Source of the DNA: Candidatus Gastranaerophilales bacterium
GTDB lineage: Bacteria; Cyanobacteriota; Vampirovibrionia; Gastranaerophilales; Gastranaerophilaceae
Assembly: GCA_900752845.1 (NCBI GenBank)
Contig: CAADWU010000052.1
Coordinates: 1-14,953, forward strand
DNA length: 14,953 nt
Reading direction: 5' to 3'
Each line of letters starts with the position of its first letter. Positions within the stretch are counted from its first letter, which is position 1. A model generated the notes under the pieces. That model searched no databases, was not told the origin of the DNA, and was given only the letters and a program-made list of their open reading frames with translations. Both the position numbers and the translations under genes were made by a program. Below are positions 1 through 7,165 of the stretch, one piece after another.

Positions 1-135
1 AAAAACAGGTTCTGTTTCATTTTGGCTTCTTTTTTCAATTTCGGTTAAAAGTCCGGCTGTCATCGGCAGTCTTGTATGAGAATCGGCAACCATATAAAAA
101 GTTCCTTTAAAACTGGTACAGGGACTGACTTTCAT
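1..135 (-). CDS. Probable metallophosphoesterase / 5'-nucleotidase family protein, N-terminal fragment
   Basis: An open frame starts with ATG at 135 and runs 45 codons off the left edge, so only the N-terminus is present. A GGAG sequence about 8 bases upstream supports the start. Visible residues include the SFKG motif at residues 8-11, then FYMVADSHTRLPMTAGLLTE. The D-x-H pair followed by a Gly/Leu-rich helix resembles the first metal-binding motif (HTNDxHG...GGLARLA) of the UshA-type 5'-nucleotidase/metallophosphatase family. There is no ordinary signal peptide in the visible part. The function is inferred from this one motif, and the catalytic remainder lies outside the window. Confidence 0.55.
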   Translation of the reverse strand, partial: MKVSPCTSFKGTFYMVADSHTRLPMTAGLLTEIEKRSQNETEPVF

Positions 136-217
136 AAATAAACTCCATAGATTTCATTATTTTAAAATAAACCGCAAAAAAGAGAGGTTTTGACATAATG
201 TTAAGTATTATGAATGT

Positions 218-730
218 TTATTTATTAAAATAATTTTCCATTACATTTTGTATATAATTCAGCATTGTTTCACTTCCTTGAGAAGCATTGCTTTCGACAA
301 AAACATCAGTATCCTTAATGTTTTTTGAATGGGAATTATTTGTAATTTCTTTTGTTTTATTTAATAACTTAGAAACAAAACTGAACATTTTCAGGTTGTT
401 ATCATTTAATTCAAGTTCTTCACCGTTGATTTGAAAGTCGTATTCAGGGTAATAAATGTCTGAATTTTCAAAAGACTCATATCGTTTGTTTATATTTAAA
501 ATCAATGTGGAGTTACTGTATAAATTTAGAAATTGCGGTTTGTTTTTTATAAGAGTTAAGTATTCCGATAAATCTTTTCCATCTTTGTCATCAGTTAATC
601 TCAAGCTCAAAAAATGATTTTCATAATCCTCATCAGGAGTGACAGGCGAGTTAATATTTCCCTGATTTTCGGTTATATATGAAAATTGTGTATATCCTAT
701 GTTTTTTATTCCGTTGAAGCTGACTCTCAT
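218..730 (-). CDS. Hypothetical protein, 170 aa, with N-terminal SFNG motif
   Basis: I do not recognise this protein. The ATG at 730 has a good ribosome binding site (AGAGG, 5 bases upstream), so the start is well supported. The protein is soluble, rich in Asn, Asp, Glu and Lys, and lacks a signal peptide or membrane segment. It begins MRVSFNGIKN, with the same aromatic-x-Gly motif seen as SFKG in the partial gene at 1-135 and in the 781-aa protein at 11070-13415. The C-terminal 40 residues look helical (SETMLNYIQNVMENYFN). It lies 48 bp downstream of the MlaA-hydrolase gene on the same strand. It could be cotranscribed or use its own promoter, since a perfect TATAAT lies upstream. A lineage-specific protein is most likely. 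Confidence 0.7.
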   Translation of the reverse strand: MRVSFNGIKNIGYTQFSYITENQGNINSPVTPDEDYENHFLSLRLTDDKDGKDLSEYLTLIKNKPQFLNLYSNSTLILNINKRYESFENSDIYYPEYDFQINGEELELNDNNLKMFSFVSKLLNKTKEITNNSHSKNIKDTDVFVESNASQGSETMLNYIQNVMENYFNK

Positions 731-748
731 GTTTTCCTCTTGACGTTT

Positions 749-754
749 ATTATA
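749..754 (-). promoter_or_regulatory. Possible -10 box for the 170-aa gene
   Basis: Read on the minus strand this is a perfect TATAAT, 18 bases upstream of the ATG at 730, in the short gap after the MlaA-hydrolase gene. The expected -35 position is a run of A with no good match, so this is only a weak candidate. Confidence 0.25.
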
Positions 755-778
755 AAAAACACGTAAATATTTTTTTTG

Positions 779-2923
779 CTAGTTTTGCGCTAATGTTTTA
801 TTATTTAGCGTAATATCTTTTTTAAGCTCATTTATAAATTCCTGTCTGTATAGAAAACCAAGGTGTGAACCATGGTCAAATATTACTGTTTTGGGACCTG
901 AAAATTTCTTTAAAATTCTCAGCTGCTGTTTGTTTACAAGATAATCATCAAGAGCGTGATAAATTTTATAGTTATTATTTTCTCTCAAATAATCAGATAT
1001 TGCATACAGACTTGTATCATATCTCAATTCATCAAAACTCTCGTGCTGTTCGCTTAGAAGATATTTGTTAGCGTAATCTTCATATCCCATATTGTAGATT
1101 TTACTGTAAATGTCTTTGGAGCTTCCTTCAAGTGTATAAATCAAATCCGATAATTTCTGGTGCATTAAAAATCCCGTAATAAGTTTTCCCTCATAATCAG
1201 AAAAAGGCAGAGTTACATTAGTTTTATCAAGATTTTCTTTATTATTATAAACCTGCATAATTTTAGCAGCGGTTACTGCAACTTTTTCTTTGATATTTTC
1301 AGGATTTTTATTCCATTCTTCTGTATTTTTATCAATTTGTTTCATTGCATAAACAAGTTCAATCGGAGGATTGATGGAGATAAATTTAGAGATATTCAAT
1401 GTGTTATTGTGTGCTTCTTCATTTGCTATATATAAAGTCATTAATGCACCGAAAGATGTTCCTATTAAAACATTGTCATGGAATTTGCAATCGTATTTTG
1501 CCTGTAAGGAGCCGATAATTTTCCCTGTGATTTTTTGCAGATTTTGAGCATCCTGTTTGGGCAGTCCGGGACGGTAATTTTTAGGCATACTTTTTACAAA
1601 TTCCCATTGGAAATGGCTGCCTTGAATTAATACAGAATAACCTGCATCGTAAAACATTTTTGCAAGTACTACCGAGTGGTGAGATGTTATACCCTCTCCG
1701 ATTGACGGATAAATTATGGCAAGCGGGGAGTTTTTGTCTTTTTGCATAATGTATCTGTATTTATAATTTTGTCTATCGGGAGTTATATTTACTGATGAAG
1801 TTCTTATTTTTTTATTGAAACATCTGTTCCATACAGAAAGATCGGTCCATATTGAATCGTCAATACCGGGAATGTCAAATAATGCTGTACGCATTGCATC
1901 GACCACAGGGCTTTGAGGTTTAAAATCAAAGAGAAGCATATCGGCAAAAAGTTTTGAATTAGGGTTGTCGTAACTTTTCATAATAACATTATCAATAGTT
2001 GCGCTTCCTTGGATTATTTCGTTAACTGTTAAAGGTTCGATTTCATTCCCTCTAAGGCTTACTTTTTCTTCTGTTTCATTGCTTACTCTTAAAATACTGT
2101 CTATATCTTCAATATTTTCTTCATCGTTATTTACTTCGTTATTGTTTACAAGCAGGTCATTTTCAAAATTTTTCATATATTGGTCAATAACATTTTTTCT
2201 GTCTAGATTTTCAAGTTTTATGTAATTGTTTACTCCATAGAATTTTTTAGCAATTACATAAGGATCTGCGTAATTGGATTCAACCATTTTTGCCATAGGC
2301 TGTATTGCATAACTTTTATTTACGGTTAAACCTGCTTTTACAAGTGCAATAACGGGTGTTGCAATATAAGATGAAGGATTGAGTGCCGCATCAAGAACTT
2401 TACCTGCTGTTTCTCTTGGGGTAATTGATGAAAGAACCGGAAGTACCAGATAAGGACCTTGTTTTACTTTACATTTCGCAAGAGCCTGTTCCATATCTTC
2501 GGCAACGGGTTCAATGTGGAACAACTTGTCGGCAGGATCAAATAAGCCGCCTATTCCCAATGTGCTGTTTGTTAAAAATCTTACGGTTTCTGTTTTTGAT
2601 GCTTTAAAATCTTTTTGTAATAAAGTACTTACAAGTCTTATAGGATATTCTATGTTTGTTGTTGCGCTTTTTATTCTATCAATCCCGTATTCAGGCATGA
2701 TGGAAGCCCATACTGTATGAACGGGTTTTATAGCATATTTGTTCAATTTCAAATTAAAGTTGAACATTTTTCTGTTAAAACTTTCAAACTTATCATTGCC
2801 AAGATATTCATAGGCATAATCGGGGTATCTGTAAGCAGTATCGTTTTCAGAATATGCACAGTTATATAAATTCATGCATAGTAAAACTGCAAAGACTGCA
2901 AGTGCTTTATTTTTTGTAATCAT
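779..2923 (-). CDS. MlaA/VacJ-like domain fused to an alpha/beta hydrolase domain (714 aa)
   Basis: The ATG at 2923 is preferred over one 54 bases upstream because GAGG sits 6 bases before it and the product then begins with a signal sequence ending LYNC (Cys22). That is a possible but atypical lipobox, with Asn at -1. Residues ~37-252 match the MlaA/VacJ family: ESFNRKMFNFN, RFLTNSTLGIGGLFDPA and GPYLVLP are characteristic. An acidic Asn/Glu-rich linker and an unassigned stretch (~253-384) follow. Residues ~385-704 form an alpha/beta hydrolase with nucleophile elbow GTSFG (Ser490), acid ALDDY (Asp659 or 660) and HGSHLGF (His687). MlaA normally ends at about 230-250 aa and removes misplaced phospholipid from the outer leaflet of the outer membrane. 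The added hydrolase suggests, by inference, an esterase or lipase acting on the same lipids in the periplasm. The upstream gene on this strand is the acetyltransferase, 100 bp away. Confidence 0.88.
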   Translation of the reverse strand: MITKNKALAVFAVLLCMNLYNCAYSENDTAYRYPDYAYEYLGNDKFESFNRKMFNFNLKLNKYAIKPVHTVWASIMPEYGIDRIKSATTNIEYPIRLVSTLLQKDFKASKTETVRFLTNSTLGIGGLFDPADKLFHIEPVAEDMEQALAKCKVKQGPYLVLPVLSSITPRETAGKVLDAALNPSSYIATPVIALVKAGLTVNKSYAIQPMAKMVESNYADPYVIAKKFYGVNNYIKLENLDRKNVIDQYMKNFENDLLVNNNEVNNDEENIEDIDSILRVSNETEEKVSLRGNEIEPLTVNEIIQGSATIDNVIMKSYDNPNSKLFADMLLFDFKPQSPVVDAMRTALFDIPGIDDSIWTDLSVWNRCFNKKIRTSSVNITPDRQNYKYRYIMQKDKNSPLAIIYPSIGEGITSHHSVVLAKMFYDAGYSVLIQGSHFQWEFVKSMPKNYRPGLPKQDAQNLQKITGKIIGSLQAKYDCKFHDNVLIGTSFGALMTLYIANEEAHNNTLNISKFISINPPIELVYAMKQIDKNTEEWNKNPENIKEKVAVTAAKIMQVYNNKENLDKTNVTLPFSDYEGKLITGFLMHQKLSDLIYTLEGSSKDIYSKIYNMGYEDYANKYLLSEQHESFDELRYDTSLYAISDYLRENNNYKIYHALDDYLVNKQQLRILKKFSGPKTVIFDHGSHLGFLYRQEFINELKKDITLNNKTLAQN

Positions 2924-3023
2924 TTTATCCTCACTCGTTACAGTTTTTATTCTGTTTGGATAAAAGACAAAATACATTGCTCAATAAGCTATGTTTGTGT
3001 ATAAGTGAAATTTATATATAAAT

Positions 3024-3581
3024 TTAATTTTCGCTTTTTCTAATAATTTTACAAGGGTTTCCAACAGCAACAACATTAGACGGAATATCTTTTGTTACAA
3101 CGCTTCCTGCACCGATAACTGTGTTATCTCCAATGGTTACTCCTGCAAGCACAGTAACGTTACCGCCAAACCAAACATTATTACCCACGTTTATTGGTTT
3201 TGCCCATTCTGCTCCCGTAATTCTTTCCTTAGCATTCAGAGGATGTTCTGCGGTATAAAAGCCAGAATTGGGACCAATAAAAACATTATCGCCAAAAGTT
3301 ACTTTAGCACAGTCAAGAATGACCAAATTATGATTTGAGTAAAAATTGTCGCCTAATTCTATATTATAACCATAGTCACAATAAAAGTTCGGCTCTATAT
3401 GAAATATTTCTTTTGTTTTCCCGACAATTTTTTTTATAATTTCCTGTCTTTGTGCAATTTGTTCAGGGCAAATTTGATTATATTTAAAACACAATGTTTT
3501 ACATTTTATGCGTTCGGCATAAAGCGTTGCATCAGCTGCATCATAATGTAATCCGTTTATCATTTTTTCTTTTTCGTTCAT
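3024..3581 (-). CDS. Hexapeptide-repeat sugar O-acetyltransferase (LacA/Maa/NodL family)
   Basis: This 185-aa protein has the family's usual length. It is expected to transfer acetyl from acetyl-CoA to a sugar hydroxyl in the cytoplasm; the substrate cannot be read from sequence. The N-terminus MNEKEKMINGLHYDA matches the conserved maltose-acetyltransferase cap and fixes the start at 3581, although no clear ribosome binding site precedes it. A left-handed beta-helix follows, with imperfect hexapeptides such as VTFGDN, VNVGNNVWFGGNVTVLAG and VTIGDNTVIGAGSVVTKD. His113 in YTAEHPL corresponds to the family's catalytic histidine. The C-terminus VAVGNPCKIIRK is typical. The hairpin upstream (3621-3651) separates it from the next gene, so it probably has its own promoter. 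Maltose, galactoside or Nod-factor type activities cannot be told apart here. Confidence 0.92.
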   Translation of the reverse strand: MNEKEKMINGLHYDAADATLYAERIKCKTLCFKYNQICPEQIAQRQEIIKKIVGKTKEIFHIEPNFYCDYGYNIELGDNFYSNHNLVILDCAKVTFGDNVFIGPNSGFYTAEHPLNAKERITGAEWAKPINVGNNVWFGGNVTVLAGVTIGDNTVIGAGSVVTKDIPSNVVAVGNPCKIIRKSEN

Positions 3582-3587
3582 AGTTGT

Positions 3588-3615
3588 ATATTACTATAAA
3601 CTTTTTTGATTGCAA
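3588..3615 (-). promoter_or_regulatory. Candidate promoter of the acetyltransferase gene
   Basis: On the minus strand TTGCAA (3610-3615) is followed after 16 bases by TAATAT (3588-3593). An overlapping alternative is TTGTGT (3615-3620), 16 bases, TATAGT (3593-3598). Either gives a very short or absent leader, which would fit the lack of a visible ribosome binding site. Both matches are partial. Confidence 0.3.
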
Positions 3616-3620
3616 CACAA

Positions 3621-3651
3621 AAACTGCCGCTGTTAATTACAGCGGCAGTTT
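3621..3651 (-). terminator. Rho-independent terminator after the Ser/Ala-rich gene
   Basis: A perfect 12-bp inverted repeat (AAACTGCCGCTG, 3621-3632, and its complement 3640-3651) flanks a 7-base loop (TTAATTA). It begins 9 bases past the stop codon of the minus-strand gene at 3660-4163. On that strand the stem runs into TTTTTGTGTT. This is the strongest hairpin I found in any of the gaps between genes. Confidence 0.85.
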
Positions 3652-3659
3652 AAAGTTTT

Positions 3660-4163
3660 TTATAGTCCTAAAGCATATTTATTGCTTACTGAAACCATAT
3701 CCATAGTGTTAAAAATATTATTTTGTGTGCTTGTAATGCTATCAACTCTTTCGGATAAACTTGCAAGCTGTGATTGGTAACCCTGTGCCAGCTTAAATTG
3801 ATTTTCATCTCCTGAATTCAGCATAGCTTGAATTTTAGTATCAATATTACTGATAATATCATCCAGAGTATCATCACTTGATACGCTTGCTCCAACAGCC
3901 GTTGCAAGAGATTTAGCTTCAGACATAAGCTCTTGTTCTGATGAATTTTTGCCTCCGTTGTTTCCGCTGTTAGCATTTTGTTGGTGCTGTGTAGCTTCAG
4001 CTTGAGAAATAAGTGCTTGCGCCTGAGCTTCACTGGTAACAGAACTCGGATCTATTCCAAGAGCTTCAAGCTTTTGTTTTGTTGCAGCACTCAGCGTATT
4101 GTTTTGATATGTGCTTAGAGCACCCGCCTGTGCACTGCTTAATGAACTGATTGATGACGACAT
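3660..4163 (-). CDS. Unknown Ser/Ala/Gln-rich protein, 167 aa
   Basis: I do not recognise this protein. The ATG at 4163 is chosen over a GTG at 4169 because AAGGA lies 7 bases before the ATG but only one base before the GTG. The product begins MSSSISSLSSAQAGALST and is low in hydrophobics, with a Gln/Asn/Gly-rich spacer (residues ~55-75). The C-terminal half is probably helical and could form a coiled coil (ISNIDTKIQAMLNSGDENQ, then QLASLSERVDSITSTQNN). It ends SNKYALGL. There is no signal peptide, membrane segment or enzyme motif. It is monocistronic: a clear terminator follows and a 205-bp gap lies upstream. The Ser-rich start and helical body recall exported filament or secretion-substrate proteins, but this is only an impression. 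Confidence 0.75.
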   Translation of the reverse strand: MSSSISSLSSAQAGALSTYQNNTLSAATKQKLEALGIDPSSVTSEAQAQALISQAEATQHQQNANSGNNGGKNSSEQELMSEAKSLATAVGASVSSDDTLDDIISNIDTKIQAMLNSGDENQFKLAQGYQSQLASLSERVDSITSTQNNIFNTMDMVSVSNKYALGL

Positions 4164-4322
4164 ACCCACATCCTTTCATAATTTCTTTTTTGTTTAATGA
4201 TTTTTTTATGAAAGTCAATTAAACATACAAAATTTTTGACGGATTTTTTATCGAAAAACTTTATAATTTTGGTATATAGATTTACAATTCTTAAATGAAA
4301 AATTTTTATTTAAATGGCGAAG

Positions 4323-4362
4323 TTGTTCATATCCGTATGTTTATGGTACAATGTCATAGGAG
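4323..4362 (+). promoter_or_regulatory. Promoter and ribosome binding site for the secreted TonB-domain gene
   Basis: TTGTTC (4323-4328) and TACAAT (4347-4352) are separated by 18 bases. AGGAG (4358-4362) lies 6 bases before the ATG at 4369. The rest of the divergent gap (4164-4322) is AT-rich. In it I see only the AAGGA of the minus-strand gene (4171-4175) and no convincing RNA or further gene. Confidence 0.45.
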
Positions 4363-4368
4363 TATGTT

Positions 4369-5109
4369 ATGAAGAAATTATTTATATTGTTTTCTATAAT
4401 GATGATTTTGACTTCACAAACTTTTGCGGCTAACTATGTAAAAATTGAGCCCGAGTTTTTGTCACAAAATCAAAGTACGAGTTACAAAGCTGTTAATGAA
4501 ACACTGGCTATAATTTTCAGTAAAATAAGACCGGAAGTGAAAACTTCGAAATATCCGAAATATTATCATGATTTTACATTAATAAAAGATGACGGTACTC
4601 AAAATAAAAGTTACTATTATGTGAAAAGCGGCGGTGCAGAACTTATTTACAATTCAGATTCTAACGAGTTGAAATTTGTATCGTTCAGACGTCCTGAACT
4701 TCAAAAATGCAGAATAATTTATGATTACCCGTCAGGTAAATTGCATGCTGTTCAAATATTTGTTTCCGACACCGAATCATTTGTGTTTTCTCCGGAGGGC
4801 AAATACGTTGACTATGCGCCATATGTCGCAGAAGTCAGACAAAAAGTAATCAAAAGCTGGAAAGTTCCTTCACGTAAAAAAATTGATATTCTTGCAAAAG
4901 GTAAGACTGATTTGCTGGTTCAGGTTGCACTTACTCTTGGCAGGGACGGGCATGTTAAAAAATGCAAAATATTAAAGTCATCAAAAATTAAAGAATTGGA
5001 TGAAAATGCAGGTGAAGCTATAAAAGCAGCAGCTCCTTTCAAACCTTTTCCTGATAACTTTTTTAATGAGGAGCTTGTAATCATTTTAAACTTTAATTTT
5101 AGTTTATAG
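4369..5109 (+). CDS. Secreted protein with TonB-type C-terminal domain (246 aa)
   Basis: The N-terminus is a typical signal peptide (MKKLFILFSIMMILTSQTFA, cleavage expected after Ala20), so the protein is likely periplasmic or exported and not anchored like classical TonB. Residues ~60-148 form an unassigned domain rich in Tyr and Lys. Residues ~152-246 resemble the TonB/TolA-type C-terminal domain: VRQKVIKSWKVP, then VQVALTLGRDGHVKKCKILK, an alpha helix (ELDENAGEAIKAAAPF), KPFP and a final beta strand (LVIILNFNF). In TonB this fold contacts outer-membrane receptors or cell wall; no receptor gene is present here. The gene has its own promoter and AGGAG site. Its last 11 bases overlap the end of the convergent zinc-ribbon TonB-like gene, which shares the domain. 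Confidence 0.78.
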   Translation: MKKLFILFSIMMILTSQTFAANYVKIEPEFLSQNQSTSYKAVNETLAIIFSKIRPEVKTSKYPKYYHDFTLIKDDGTQNKSYYYVKSGGAELIYNSDSNELKFVSFRRPELQKCRIIYDYPSGKLHAVQIFVSDTESFVFSPEGKYVDYAPYVAEVRQKVIKSWKVPSRKKIDILAKGKTDLLVQVALTLGRDGHVKKCKILKSSKIKELDENAGEAIKAAAPFKPFPDNFFNEELVIILNFNFSL

Positions 5110-5974
5110 AAATTTCATAATTCCCGTAATTCATAATAAACCTCATTCTTATAGGTTCACCGTTGTATTCATCAGGCGGCGGAGTGAATTTGGGAACACT
5201 CATTAACATATAATATACAGCATCATCAAGTGATTTATTTCCTGATTGTTTTACAAATTTTCTGTTAGTCAGTTTTCCTGTTTTATCAATAGAAAATTGG
5301 ATTTCGCAAGTGCCTGAACCTTGAACGCTTCCGGCAGCAAATTTTGAAAATAAGGCACCTCTTAGATTACCTTTATACTTTAGCATTACAGGACTGTTAG
5401 GATTGTATACAGGTTTTGGCTGCTCAACAATAACAGGAGTAACAGGCTTAGGTTTTTGCACAATTTTAGGTTCTTCAATAACCGGTTTTAATTTTTGCTG
5501 AACAGGCGGTTGTTTAACGGTTTTAGGAGCAGGAATATTCTCTGTTATACGCCTGGCATATTCAGCAGGCGTTGACGTTAACGGAATCGGAACCTGACGT
5601 TCTTCATTTATAACTGCCGGCTGCTGCTCTTGTTTAGGGGTATAAAGCGGGGTGTCATCCCATATTTTATCAATGTTATTTGGTATTGTTGCTTTTTTTT
5701 GTTGTGTTTGTTGTTTAGGTTTTTGGGTTTCTGTTTTATGAGATGCACTTTTAACAGGAATTAGCCAAACAATTATTGACAGTATTAAACAAATAATAAA
5801 AAACGCAGGAGATATAATATCTTTTTGAGTATTAATTTTTGCAGCTGCGTGTTTTACTTCATCTTTTATAGCTGTTAAAGGCTTATCTTCAACAAAGTCA
5901 AACGTGTTGTTACCGCAATCACAGTAATCAATTTTTTGTTTATATTCAGCTTTACATTCTCTACATATGTACAT
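5099..5974 (-). CDS. Zinc-ribbon / transmembrane / TonB-like C-terminal domain protein (291 aa)
   Basis: Three parts are visible. Residues 4-20 hold CxxC and CxC (Cys4, Cys7, Cys18, Cys20), a small zinc ribbon that would face the cytoplasm. Residues ~54-74 are one membrane segment (PAFFIICLILSIIVWLIPV). Residues ~80-195 are a Pro/Gln/Lys-rich linker with repeated KP and QP, like the periplasm-spanning arm of TonB. Residues ~198-285 are a TonB-type domain (RGALFSKFAAGS, CEIQFSIDKTGKLTNRKFVK, SLDDAVYYML). A zinc ribbon replaces the usual short cytoplasmic tail of TonB, suggesting by inference a cytoplasmic contact or sensor. It is the last gene of the operon, 7 bases after the 60-aa gene and without a clear ribosome binding site, so it is probably translated by coupling. 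Confidence 0.85.
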   Translation of the reverse strand: MYICRECKAEYKQKIDYCDCGNNTFDFVEDKPLTAIKDEVKHAAAKINTQKDIISPAFFIICLILSIIVWLIPVKSASHKTETQKPKQQTQQKKATIPNNIDKIWDDTPLYTPKQEQQPAVINEERQVPIPLTSTPAEYARRITENIPAPKTVKQPPVQQKLKPVIEEPKIVQKPKPVTPVIVEQPKPVYNPNSPVMLKYKGNLRGALFSKFAAGSVQGSGTCEIQFSIDKTGKLTNRKFVKQSGNKSLDDAVYYMLMSVPKFTPPPDEYNGEPIRMRFIMNYGNYEISIN

Positions 5975-5981
5975 AACAATT

Positions 5982-6164
5982 TTATCTTATCACAAATAAT
6001 GCCAGTTTATAAATACCCCATACAATTGAAGCTGTTATAATCATTAATATTGTAACGGCAGCCTGCCTTGTTATTTCAAATTCTCTGTTGTATCTGATAA
6101 ATCTTATAACAAGAGGTAGTTCTAAAATTATTAAAAGTACCAGACAGATTATTTTTAAAATCAT
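5982..6164 (-). CDS. Small two-TM membrane protein (60 aa)
   Basis: This very hydrophobic 60-aa protein has two predicted membrane helices, residues ~2-22 (ILKIICLVLLIILELPLVIR) and ~35-58 (AVTILMIITASIVWGIYKLA), joined by a charged turn (RYNREFEITRQ). The ATG at 6164 overlaps the stop of the 47-aa gene as ATGA, and AGAGG lies 6 bases upstream, so both coupling and its own ribosome binding site support it. No family is recognised. Placed between two TonB-like proteins, it may be a small membrane subunit of the same complex. Confidence 0.75.
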   Translation of the reverse strand: MILKIICLVLLIILELPLVIRFIRYNREFEITRQAAVTILMIITASIVWGIYKLALFVIR

Positions 6165-6304
6165 TTTGTACCTCTTTTAAATATTAAGTTTTCAAGCTGA
6201 AAAGTCTTGTGCATTTGCGGTTTCATATTTATAATCGCTGCTGTAGAAATTGCGATTACAATGAGCATTACCATGCAAATAATTGTAATTTTTTTTGCGT
6301 CCAT
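6161..6304 (-). CDS. Small single-TM protein (47 aa), paralogous to the anchor of the preceding TonB-like protein
   Basis: This short frame begins MDAKKITII, has a membrane helix at residues ~6-26, and ends with about 20 residues outside it (KPQMHKTFQLENLIFKRGTK). Its ATG shares one base with the stop of the TonB-like gene (TAATG), and its TGA overlaps the next start (ATGA). It therefore fills the whole space between two genes, which strongly suggests real translation. Its start resembles MDFLKVTVI of the TonB-like protein. From Pro29 it aligns without gaps to residues 24-38 of that protein, sharing P, MH, LE and FK. It looks like a stand-alone copy of the anchor lacking linker and C-terminal domain. 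The function is unknown. Confidence 0.72.
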   Translation of the reverse strand: MDAKKITIICMVMLIVIAISTAAIINMKPQMHKTFQLENLIFKRGTK

Positions 6305-7164
6305 TAATATTTAACCCTTTCGAAATCTGAAAAATCATTTGGTGTTGAATATCTTTCTTCTGTTCCTATTATGAAAAGACCTGTTACGACTGTTGAAGTT
6401 CGTTGAGTTCCTCGTGGAAATCTCAATATCGGCTGGTTTTGAAGATTTGCAATTGCAGGTTTAACGTTATTTCTTGCAACATCCATGAAAGCAGGATTTG
6501 AACAGACTACTTTTATGTTAGAAACATTTCCGAACTTATCTGCCACAAATGAAAACATGAATACGGTTCCAAGAGGTGCATAGTCTATTTTTGAATCATC
6601 CATAATTCTGTTTTGGACAGCACTTCTCCATTTATTCCAGGCAATAATTTCTTCCTGTTCTGTCATATATGGGTTTTTAGGGTTACCGCTGTTTTTTCTT
6701 ACCTCTTGTTTTTGAACAGGTTGAGAATCTTGTTTTGGCTGCTGCTGTTTAGGCGGAGTGTACGGAACATCCTGAGAGGGAGCTGTTTGCTGCTCTGCCT
6801 GATTTATTATGCGCTGCAAAAGCTCAAGTTGTGATGCTGTATCTTTTTCTTCCTGTGTAAATCTTTTGGTTTTTCTTATAGGTTTTTGTTCTTCCTGTTG
6901 AACATATTTAGTCTTATTTTGGGCAGGGGATGTGTCTTGAAGTTTTATTTCTTTTTGTGGGGTTGAAGTTATGGTTTTATTAGTATCTGTGACTTCTTTT
7001 TTGGTTACAGGTATGTTTTTAGCAGTTAGATTATCGCTTATTCTGGTAACCTTAAAGTTTGCATCTTCAAGTATCATCGGCTGATGCATATCAGGATGTA
7101 TATGCACAGTTATGATGGTCAATAATACAAATAAAACTATAACTGTAACTTTTAAGAAATCCAT
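6304..7164 (-). CDS. TM-anchored TonB/TolA-like protein (286 aa)
   Basis: A single N-terminal membrane helix (residues ~5-22, KVTVIVLFVLLTIITVHI) is followed by a periplasmic arm (~45-170) rich in Lys, Gln, Thr and Pro (TPPKQQQPKQDSQPVQKQ). The C-terminal domain spans ~172-268 (WNKWRSAVQNRI, VFMFSFVADKFGNVSNIKVV, a helix with NNVKPAIANLQ, and TSTVVTGLFIIG). This is the TonB/TolA layout, with a strand-strand-helix-strand pattern in the last 100 residues. A 16-residue polar tail extends past it. The start lies one base after the stop of the FHA protein gene (TAG-T-ATG) without a good ribosome binding site, implying translational coupling. No ExbB/ExbD or TolQ/TolR gene is seen, so what would energise it is open. 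Confidence 0.8.
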   Translation of the reverse strand: MDFLKVTVIVLFVLLTIITVHIHPDMHQPMILEDANFKVTRISDNLTAKNIPVTKKEVTDTNKTITSTPQKEIKLQDTSPAQNKTKYVQQEEQKPIRKTKRFTQEEKDTASQLELLQRIINQAEQQTAPSQDVPYTPPKQQQPKQDSQPVQKQEVRKNSGNPKNPYMTEQEEIIAWNKWRSAVQNRIMDDSKIDYAPLGTVFMFSFVADKFGNVSNIKVVCSNPAFMDVARNNVKPAIANLQNQPILRFPRGTQRTSTVVTGLFIIGTEERYSTPNDFSDFERVKY

Positions 7165-7165
7165 A

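Noticed and set aside
194..212. Inverted repeat CATAAT-7-ATTATG upstream of the partial metallophosphoesterase gene
   Set aside because: Only six AT-rich base pairs and no T tail. It could be an operator, but such repeats are frequent by chance in this composition.
2924..2977. Upstream extension of the MlaA-hydrolase frame to an ATG at 2977
   Set aside because: The extension adds a polar stretch before the signal sequence, and the internal ATG at 2923 has a good GAGG site.
3008..3025. Perfect 18-bp palindrome AAATTTATATATAAATTT at the end of the acetyltransferase gene
   Set aside because: Made only of A and T, so the hairpin would be weak. Palindromes of this type are expected in AT-rich spacers.
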